Assembly: GCA_002405445.1 (NCBI GenBank)
Contig: DHLV01000166.1
Location: 1 to 9,289 of the forward strand
DNA: 9,289 nt
Reading direction: 5' to 3'
DNA from: Flammeovirgaceae bacterium UBA4659
GTDB lineage: Bacteria > Bacteroidota > Bacteroidia > Cytophagales > Cyclobacteriaceae
Part shown: positions 1-6,900 of the stretch, piece after piece
How positions within the stretch are numbered: position 1 is the stretch's first letter
How the letters are laid out: each line of letters opens with the position of its first letter
Position numbers and translations under genes: made by a program
Notes under the pieces: generated by a model
Told to the model about the DNA's origin: nothing
The model's input: the letters and a program-made list of their open reading frames with translations, nothing else
The model's database searches: none

Positions 1-24
1 CGCTAAACTTTTGAATCGAAGTGA

Positions 25-32
25 TATATTTG
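25..32 (+). promoter_or_regulatory. Candidate Bacteroidota -7 promoter element
   Basis: TATATTTG matches the Bacteroidota sigma-ABfr -7 consensus TAnnTTTG exactly and lies 18 bases before the ATG at 51. The matching -33 TTTG would fall at or before the window edge and cannot be judged. The TTTG at 10-13 is too close to serve as the -33 box. An 8-base AT-rich match can arise by chance, so this is only a candidate for the operon promoter. Confidence 0.33.
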
Positions 33-50
33 TTTGAAAAACCAAACACC

Positions 51-1199
51 ATGAAAAAATTATTGTTTCCTTGTCTTTTTTTATCATTTTTATCAGCCAA
101 AATATTGGCACAAAGTACTGCGGTAACTAGTTACGGAGTTGGTGCTGGTACTGGCGGAACAACAAATGCGTTTTTCGGAGGCTCAGCAGGCCGAATAACC
201 ACTGGCAGGCAAAATACTTTTTTAGGGCCAAATGCTGGATATTTTCACACTACCGGCACCAACAATGTTTTTGTTGGGAACGCATCCGGTTGGTTTAGTA
301 CAACTGGCTCTAACAATGTTAATATTGGTGATGGCGCTAGTTATTTCAATGCCACAGGCAGTGCAAATACTGCCATAGGCAACGGATCGCTTTTTAAGAA
401 CACTAATGGTAGTAATAATACTGCGTTGGGCAATGGCGCGGGCTACAATGCTTTGGGCTCTGGAAATGTATTCCTTGGTTTTAACGCTGGGAATACCGAG
501 ACTGGCTCAAACAAACTGTATATTGCAAATTCAGGCACCACCTCTCCATTAATTTTTGGCGATTTTGTATCCGGTAATGTTGCGATTGGAAAGAATACGG
601 CAGGATACAAGCTTGACGTAAATGGGGCTATCAACGCATCATCTTTTTTGGTAAATGGTTCCCCAATCGCTGTCGGCTCATGGAACGTGAACTCGCAGGG
701 CATTGACTATAGTGGCAATGTTGGTGTTGGCACAACCACACCGGCCTATAAGTTAGATGTAGCTGGCACCATTAATGCCTCAAGCATCCTAATAAACGGT
801 CAGCCTTTTGCCGGTGGGGGCTCACAGTGGGCCACTAGCGGAACAAACATTAACTTTTTGGCTGGTAATGTTGGCATTGGCACGGCAACACCTGGATCAT
901 TCAAACTTGCGGTTAATGGGAAAATATGGGCACAAGAAGTACAAGTTGCACTTACTAACCCTGGCCCAGATTATGTATTTGAGCCTAGTTATAATCTAAT
1001 GCCATTATCTCAAATCGAAGCGTATATCAAAGAACACAAGCATTTGCCAGAAGTTCCTTCAGCTAAAGAAATGGAAACTAATGGTGTTCAATTGAGCGAA
1101 ATGAATATGTTGCTGTTAAAAAAGTTGGAAGAGCTCACCTTGCATGTGATTGAATTGGAAAAAAAGCTAAACAGCCTTTCCAATGACAAAAAAAAGTGA
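51..1199 (+). CDS. Secreted fibre-like repeat protein with C-terminal coiled coil
   Basis: Predicted 382-residue exported protein. Residues 1-20 form a signal peptide (MKKLLFPCLFLSFLSAKILA, then Q). Residues 39-154 are seven 16-17-residue repeats of the type NTFLGPNAGYFHTTGTN, resembling the short Gly/Asn-rich beta-strand repeats of YadA-like heads and phage tail fibres. Residues 174-299 hold three longer units with the motif GNVGIGTxTPxxKLDVxGxI, widespread in Bacteroidota surface and fibre proteins. From about residue 307 comes a conserved ending (YVFEPSYNL, IKEHKHLPEVPSA, GVQLSEMN) and then a heptad-like helix, about 348-378, probably a coiled coil for oligomerisation. There is no T9SS sorting domain. 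I chose ATG 51 over GTG 21 because it puts the signal peptide at the N-terminus. It is first in the operon and its end overlaps the next gene by 17 bp. A structural role is inferred; a trimeric fibre is likely but not shown. Confidence 0.85.
   Translation: MKKLLFPCLFLSFLSAKILAQSTAVTSYGVGAGTGGTTNAFFGGSAGRITTGRQNTFLGPNAGYFHTTGTNNVFVGNASGWFSTTGSNNVNIGDGASYFNATGSANTAIGNGSLFKNTNGSNNTALGNGAGYNALGSGNVFLGFNAGNTETGSNKLYIANSGTTSPLIFGDFVSGNVAIGKNTAGYKLDVNGAINASSFLVNGSPIAVGSWNVNSQGIDYSGNVGVGTTTPAYKLDVAGTINASSILINGQPFAGGGSQWATSGTNINFLAGNVGIGTATPGSFKLAVNGKIWAQEVQVALTNPGPDYVFEPSYNLMPLSQIEAYIKEHKHLPEVPSAKEMETNGVQLSEMNMLLLKKLEELTLHVIELEKKLNSLSNDKKK
165..512 (+). repeat. Seven tandem 16-17-codon repeats in the fibre-like protein
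   Basis: Units begin with codons for N-x-[FIL]-x-G at 165, 213, 264, 315, 366, 417 and 465. Their lengths are 48, 51, 51, 51, 51, 48 and 48 bases. The protein pattern is roughly NxxxG-x-x-[AS]-G-x-x-x-x-T-G-[ST]-N. The nucleotide copies have diverged, so this is an old protein-level repeat rather than a recent slippage array. Confidence 0.85.
570..947 (+). repeat. Three longer repeats (47, 50 and about 29 codons) in the fibre-like protein
   Basis: Units start at 570, 711 and 861 with [SA]-G-N-V-[AG]-[IV]-G. The first two share YKLDVxGxINASSxLxNGxP; the third keeps GNVGIGTATP and KLAVNGKI and then runs into the C-terminal module. Each unit probably forms a beta-structured collar or stem segment. 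The copies differ clearly at DNA level. Confidence 0.75.
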
Positions 1200-2772
1200 G
1201 TTAGTCCTACTCCTCATCGGCACACTTTTCTTACCCCAAATTAATGCCGCTCAATCTTGTAATGGCAAGGATTTTACTAACTCGAAGGCGACAAACGGTT
1301 CTTTCGAGCAGCCCAAAACAAGTTGCACTACCGATGTCGGATTTACTAGCTCTACCAAAGGTGCATTGGCTTGGGAAAGAGTCACACAGTTGGGAGGATC
1401 CGTGTATTTAAACAATTGTAGTCCATTGGGCTCATTTAATCCCAATGATAACACCTGGGGAAGCCAAAGTCCGCTTACTGGCAACGCAACAATACGAATT
1501 AGGTCCGGTCCATGTTTTGGGATTTGCATAGTTGAAGATCCCAACACCGAATATTCTTATCTCAGGCAAGAACTCGCCACGCCATTGCAAAAAGGGATAA
1601 CTTACTATATAGAGTTCTTTGTAAGCCTCACGGATGTTTCGAGGTATGGGGTTAATTCATTGGGAATGTTTTTAACAAATAACCCCAACGACCTAATACT
1701 TCAATTAGGGCAAACCAACCTCACCCATCTCACCCCGCAAATACCTAATGTCTTCCCATCTTCCACCGCCTATCTAGATATCAATGGATGGACTAAGATT
1801 TGTGGTTTTTACACCCCCAGTGTTGATGGGGTCAAACACATTATTATTGGTAATTTCAGAGGCATATCAAACTATGCCACTAGTACAAGCGCAGGCTACA
1901 AAGGCAAACTTGAGTCTATTCCTTATTATTACATTGATGATGTTTACATCAGCGAATACTCGTGCTGCCCAGAAGAAAGATTTTTTCAAAATACTTCATC
2001 ACTGCCAACCAAAACGTCTGTTAATGGTAAAATTGTGGCAGGCAATAGTGTTTTACCGCAAACAGTTGGTGATGTGGTAGTGACAGCCGGTCAAAACGTA
2101 ACTTTTAAAGCGGGCAATAACGTAAACCTAAAGCCCGGGTTTAAGTCACTGTCTGGGTCAACTTTCTCTGCCAAGATTGGAGGTTGCGAAAAAGGAGTGG
2201 ACGATAATCAATTAAAGGTCGTTATTCAAACAGTAAGCCTAGGATCCCAAATCACGCTTACTGCAAACGTAACCAATGGATCAGGAAGTTATACCTACAA
2301 TTGGAGTAATGGGGCAACGACTCCCTCGATTACGGTCACTTATGGGTTTAATGCATATACCGTGGTAGTAACTGATGTTAATCAAGATTCTAACTATCCT
2401 ACACCGTGCAATACAAAGGTGGGTTGGGCGCAATATGTAGATAACTGTCCAATCTGCCGCGCCTCAACACAAGCTGCATCTGCTAAAAGTGAAGAAGATA
2501 CTGAAAAAGAGAAAAACTCCCAAAAAGAATCGGAAAGTTCTATTTCAATCTTCCCCAATCCATCAACAGGTATTTTTACAATCAGAACATATGAAGCAAT
2601 GAAATCAGTTGTTGTTTCGAATTTGATTGGCTCAGCCGTGAGAGCCATTTCTCTGGGGCAACAAGCCAAAGAAGCCCAAATTGATTTGAGCGATTGCCCC
2701 AAGGGTACCTATATCATTCGGATTTTGACTGAGACAGGTACATTTATTAATAAGCAGGTAATCGTAAAATAG
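1183..2772 (+). CDS. T9SS-exported multidomain surface protein (coathanger, SprB-like repeat, sorting domain)
   Basis: Predicted 529-residue secreted protein. Residues 1-23 are a signal peptide (LVLLLIGTLFLPQINAA, then Q). Residues about 35-262 form a beta-rich region opening with NGSFEQP and closing with YYIDDVYISE, the usual frame of a jelly-roll/carbohydrate-binding-like fold. Residues about 272-335 contain VTFKAGNNVNLKPGF and end in GGC, matching the '3-coathanger stack' module known from Bacteroidota secreted proteins. Residues about 346-423 resemble a SprB repeat (GSGSYTYNWSNGATTPSITV). A charged Lys/Glu/Ser linker leads to a type A T9SS sorting domain at about 454-529 (ISIFPNPSTGIF, then LSDCPKGTYIIRI and a final QVIVK). 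It should be exported through the T9SS and attached to, or released from, the outer membrane. A ligand is not predictable. ATG 1183 overlaps the upstream gene by 17 bp, suggesting translational coupling. No catalytic motif was seen. Confidence 0.88.
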   Translation: MTKKSELVLLLIGTLFLPQINAAQSCNGKDFTNSKATNGSFEQPKTSCTTDVGFTSSTKGALAWERVTQLGGSVYLNNCSPLGSFNPNDNTWGSQSPLTGNATIRIRSGPCFGICIVEDPNTEYSYLRQELATPLQKGITYYIEFFVSLTDVSRYGVNSLGMFLTNNPNDLILQLGQTNLTHLTPQIPNVFPSSTAYLDINGWTKICGFYTPSVDGVKHIIIGNFRGISNYATSTSAGYKGKLESIPYYYIDDVYISEYSCCPEERFFQNTSSLPTKTSVNGKIVAGNSVLPQTVGDVVVTAGQNVTFKAGNNVNLKPGFKSLSGSTFSAKIGGCEKGVDDNQLKVVIQTVSLGSQITLTANVTNGSGSYTYNWSNGATTPSITVTYGFNAYTVVVTDVNQDSNYPTPCNTKVGWAQYVDNCPICRASTQAASAKSEEDTEKEKNSQKESESSISIFPNPSTGIFTIRTYEAMKSVVVSNLIGSAVRAISLGQQAKEAQIDLSDCPKGTYIIRILTETGTFINKQVIVK

Positions 2773-2779
2773 AACAGCC

Positions 2780-3907
2780 ATGAAGACAATTGCAATATCA
2801 TTGATTTTAAGTCTCTTATCAGCAACTGTGCATGGACAGTTAAAGCTTAAATCGATTGAGAAAAACAATGCCTTTGGCAAGGACATTGTAATAAACGAAA
2901 CTACTGGTGCCGTTTTGCCTTCAAATTTAGTCCCTGATAGCGAAATGATTATACATACATTTGATAAATTTATTTATACCAGGCCAGTTGATAAATTTAA
3001 AACTGAACCTGAAGAAACTTTAAAGAAGTATCAGCTGGCAAATGGAGTACTGAGGCAGATTGCTTCCTTTCGGTTCCCAACTTATGCCTTGATTTCTTTC
3101 TTCAATAATGGAGCATTTGCTTTAATGGAAGGAGACGAAATGCCCGGTAAGGATGTAAAGATATACACAGGTGAATTTTCTTTGACAAATACAGTTACTC
3201 CATTCACTAACGGGGTAAATGGGTTTCATTACGATAGTAGTGGTGATGTCATAGTTGTTGGTGCCAACAAATTCGGTGAAAGGGGCTCAAAAATATTTGC
3301 ATTTGACAATACTGGATCTATCCTGTTTCAAACTCAACTTCCAGATAGTAATGGTGAGGTATTGAAGGTGATTGCGTCAAAAAACTGGTTTGCTGTTTAC
3401 AGTTTCGATGTCAATTCAAAAAAGCATTTTCTTTCAATGATAAGCGCAACAGGGGTTGTACTTTGGACTAAGTCAATTGATTCAATGGTGCACGATTGGT
3501 GTTTCATAACCTCAACAGATCGCCTCCCAAATCTTTTAATGGGAACACGTTACTCTTTCTTTATTTACGATACCCAAAACGGTGTTCAAATTGCTAAGAA
3601 AGATTTTTCAGATATATTTCGAGAAGCGGGAATAAAAACACTAAAGGCTAATGGTGAAGCTAACATCCTTTCCGTAGTGCCGCTTACAAATCACCATGGC
3701 GTCAGCATTTTGCTTTCAGAAGTAGTTGGCTATAGCGGGGCAACTAACAATGTGTTGTATAGTTTCAAAGGCAGGTTTGACAATAACAATCAAACGATAC
3801 GATTAGATGACACAAAGGGCCTTTTGCAAGTTAAAAGGACAGCAACGGGTTTATGTATTGTTAATGAAAAAGAATTAATTCGATATGAATCTGTTGATAA
3901 GAAGTAG
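2780..3907 (+). CDS. Secreted protein of unknown function, probable beta-propeller
   Basis: Predicted 375-residue protein that I cannot assign to a named family. Residues 1-19 are a signal peptide (MKTIAISLILSLLSATVHG, then Q). The mature part is made of repeating beta-rich segments such as GDVIVVGANKFG, KIFAFDNTGSILFQTQL, HFLSMISATGVVLWTKSI and YSFFIYDTQNGVQIAKKDF. These alternate 'value read-out' strands with D/A-x-x-G-x-[IV]-L-[FW] turns, as in PQQ/WD-like propeller blades. There is no sorting domain, transmembrane helix or lipobox, so it is probably periplasmic or secreted by another route. It starts 7 bp after the preceding stop codon and overlaps the following gene by 23 bp, so it is very probably co-expressed with both T9SS cargo genes. 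A role as scaffold or partner of those proteins is a guess from position only. Confidence 0.8.
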   Translation: MKTIAISLILSLLSATVHGQLKLKSIEKNNAFGKDIVINETTGAVLPSNLVPDSEMIIHTFDKFIYTRPVDKFKTEPEETLKKYQLANGVLRQIASFRFPTYALISFFNNGAFALMEGDEMPGKDVKIYTGEFSLTNTVTPFTNGVNGFHYDSSGDVIVVGANKFGERGSKIFAFDNTGSILFQTQLPDSNGEVLKVIASKNWFAVYSFDVNSKKHFLSMISATGVVLWTKSIDSMVHDWCFITSTDRLPNLLMGTRYSFFIYDTQNGVQIAKKDFSDIFREAGIKTLKANGEANILSVVPLTNHHGVSILLSEVVGYSGATNNVLYSFKGRFDNNNQTIRLDDTKGLLQVKRTATGLCIVNEKELIRYESVDKK

Positions 3908-6900
3908 TATAGTTTTAACGATTATAGTTACTAACTCAGTTTGTGCATTTTCCCAAACTCTTGATTGTCCCGGATGTCTTTGGCCGTTTCGTCAAAAAGA
4001 TTTATTAAACCCAAATTCACAGCCAATAGCCTTAAGGGGCAACATTACTGGAACGGTCGGAGATTTTAGAGATTCTGGGACAAATGGCAGATTTCATGCT
4101 GGTACTGATTTCACCAGCCAGCTTGGTGGAGAAGAGGGCAAGGCAGTATTTTCAATGCATGCTGGCACAGCTACAGTTGTCGTCAATGAAAGTGCGTGCA
4201 AAGGCAGTTATATCAAAATAACTAATGGTAGTACTTCCGTCTACTATAAACACATAAAACCAGTCGATGTGAATCCGATCACAAATCAATCAGGATCAAA
4301 GATTGAGACTAGTAGTCAGATTGAGGTGGGTACTTTTTTGGGATTAATGTTTACCCAAGGTGGCTGTAGCCAGCATGTACATATAAACGAAAATTCTAAC
4401 ACAAACGATCAGCTTACCGGAACAGTCAATTACGTTAATCAATTTGTTAACCCGTTCACCGACAATGTGCGTCCTGATTTCATTTACCCATTTGATAGAA
4501 ATGGAACGGTAACTGACGATACTCAAGCCAATGGAAATAGAGTGGCAGAATTTTGGAGAAACGGTCATTTACACAACAGACCAAGCACTCAGTTAACTAT
4601 AAGTAAAATTATCGATGGCATTGCTCGTAAAATAGTATACGGTAAAGTAGACATAGTGTCAAGGATTAGGGATGTAAACATAGATTTTGGTGGAGGAAAT
4701 GCTGGTGGGAATAATGGAATTAATGGAGTCTCCTATGAAATTATTAATTCATCAGCAACTCGACTTGGAGATCTCGTTGAGACTATAAATTTTAATACAG
4801 TACCCCCAAATGATAGAGCTAACTATGTTTTTGATAACAGATCCGAGATTCCGGAATTTAGTGATAGTAGGCACGTTTACATAATAACAAATAACCCCAT
4901 GGCAGCTAATGGTCGTTACGATCAGTTTTGGAATACAGGGCTGCGGATTGGTGAAGCTGAAGATTGGGACCTCTCCAACAGAGGTAATAAAGATGCGCGA
5001 TCTATATCCGAAGCGGCCTATCCAGATGCCAAACATTCCGTACGGATACACGCAAAAGATATCACAAACCTTCAAGGAGCCTCTGGTGAAACAGTTAGAG
5101 ATGTACCTATAGTAATCGACAACTACCTCCCTTACGTAAAAGAGGTAATCGTAAAGCAGAATTCTTCAAACGGCCCCATCGTCTATCACAAAGTGTGGAA
5201 TTGGGATGCCACTACTGGGCAGCTCAATTTTACCATAAACGATAAACCCAATGATGCCACCCCGCTGGGCAAGCTATGGGTGAAGGTTGTTACCAGTGAG
5301 CCTATGAAGACGCTGAAGTTGACCATCTCTGGCAATGACCCCGGCCCTGTTATTTTAGACCCCACTCCCGTGGCCAATACCAACAACAAGGAATTTGTAA
5401 AAGAGTACAATGCCATTTTTGGTTCGGGCAGGCAAACCATCACCATAGCAGGCACAGACTTGGCAGATAATAACCTTTTGACCGATCCCGCACAAAACTC
5501 CTTGCGCCTGGCAGATGGTACGTGGCCTACCACAGCTACGCAAGGCACCGATACCAGCCATAGTTTTATGATCGGCACCAATACCTGCGCTAGCAACTTC
5601 CCCGGTGGCCGCACCGATGGAACTACGTGCCTTTATGTTGAGTACTCTGCTTCCAATACCAATGTGGGTACCAATGAACCTGTTATGTTTACCTCAGTTG
5701 TCTCGGGCACAGGCACCATTACCTACAGTTGGAATTTCGGGGCGGGTGCTACTCCCGCCACAGCCACCACGGTTGGCCCTCACACTGTTGTTTATAGCAG
5801 TACGGGTGCCAAAACCATTAGTTTGACGGTTACAGATGCCACCGGAACAAAAACAAAGACAGGCACCATAAATGTTTTAACCACCAGCCCATCTGTAGAT
5901 TTCAGTGCAACGCCCACTTCTGGTATTGCACCGCTCACTGTATATTATTCTGATCGCTCAGCTGGAACGGTCTCTAGTAGAAGTTGGAGTTTTCCAGGTG
6001 GAAGCCCCTCAATATCCACATCCGCCAACCCTGTGGTAGTATACAATAATGCAGGGAACTATGATGCAACGCTGACCATAAATGGTTCGGCTACTGCAAC
6101 TAAGCCAAGTATCATTTCTGTAAATTCGCCACCGCCTTTAACAGCATCTGTTTCGCATTGTAGTAACTATTACTTTGTTAATTGTGCATCTGCCTACAAG
6201 CAATATGACTTTGTGTACTTTTCAGCTAATATTTCAGGAGGGTCTCCGCTTTATAATTACTATTGGACTTTTGGAGATGGCAATACAAGTTATAGCTCTA
6301 CACCATCCAATACTTATTCTACTTCGGGCACGTTTACCGTTGCGCTGACTGTAACAGACAGAAATGGAGTCAGTACAACTGCATCCACTTCTATATCGAT
6401 AGCTTCGATCACTCCAACCATCACAGCAAATTTTAGTATAAACAAAAACCGTGTTTCGGTTGGCGATGGCCCTGTTATTTTTACAGATGGAACCACAAGC
6501 ACCAACATTGACCCATCCAGATTAGTGTATTACTGGGATTTCGGTACGGGTGCTTATCCAAGGTATGCCTATACAAAGGGACCCCACTCTGTTTGTTATG
6601 ACAATCAGCCACCTACTAAAAATGTCTTGCTTCGTGTGCAGGATCCTGTTAGTAAAAAAATTGACGAATTCAGTCTTATTAATGCCATTATTGTAGATTA
6701 CCCTAACGTAAGTCAATGTAGTGATTTCAGCCCCAAGTGGGTAAGCAATGCAGGAACATATACTGCGACAAATCAATTGAGTAACCCGTGCACTCCCTCG
6801 ATAGTTGGAATAGAAAACGGAAATTTCACTCAGGTGTCATGCGATTTGACAAAACCAGAAAACTATGGCTGCGTCTTTAATAGCACTACTCCATGTTTTG

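Noticed and set aside
21..50. In-frame GTG start 30 bases upstream of the fibre-like protein's ATG
   Set aside because: It would place ten residues, including charged ones, before a clean Lys-Lys-hydrophobic signal peptide, and it overlaps the candidate -7 promoter box.
165..512. Regularly spaced repeat considered as a CRISPR array
   Set aside because: Units are contiguous codon repeats in an open frame, with diverged DNA and no spacers.
443..703. 86-codon - strand frame opposite the fibre-like protein
   Set aside because: It is opposite a well-supported repeat protein, has no recognisable motif, and is explained by the repeated Gly/Asn codons.
3942..3944. Cys20 of the giant cargo protein as a lipoprotein cysteine
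   Set aside because: The preceding residues NSV do not fit a lipobox, and the AFS/Q site fits signal peptidase I. A T9SS sorting domain also argues against lipidation.
5186..5614. 142-codon open frame on the - strand
   Set aside because: It lies fully inside the giant cargo gene in its GC-richer part, where stop codons are rarer. The + strand frame has clear domains and this one shows none.
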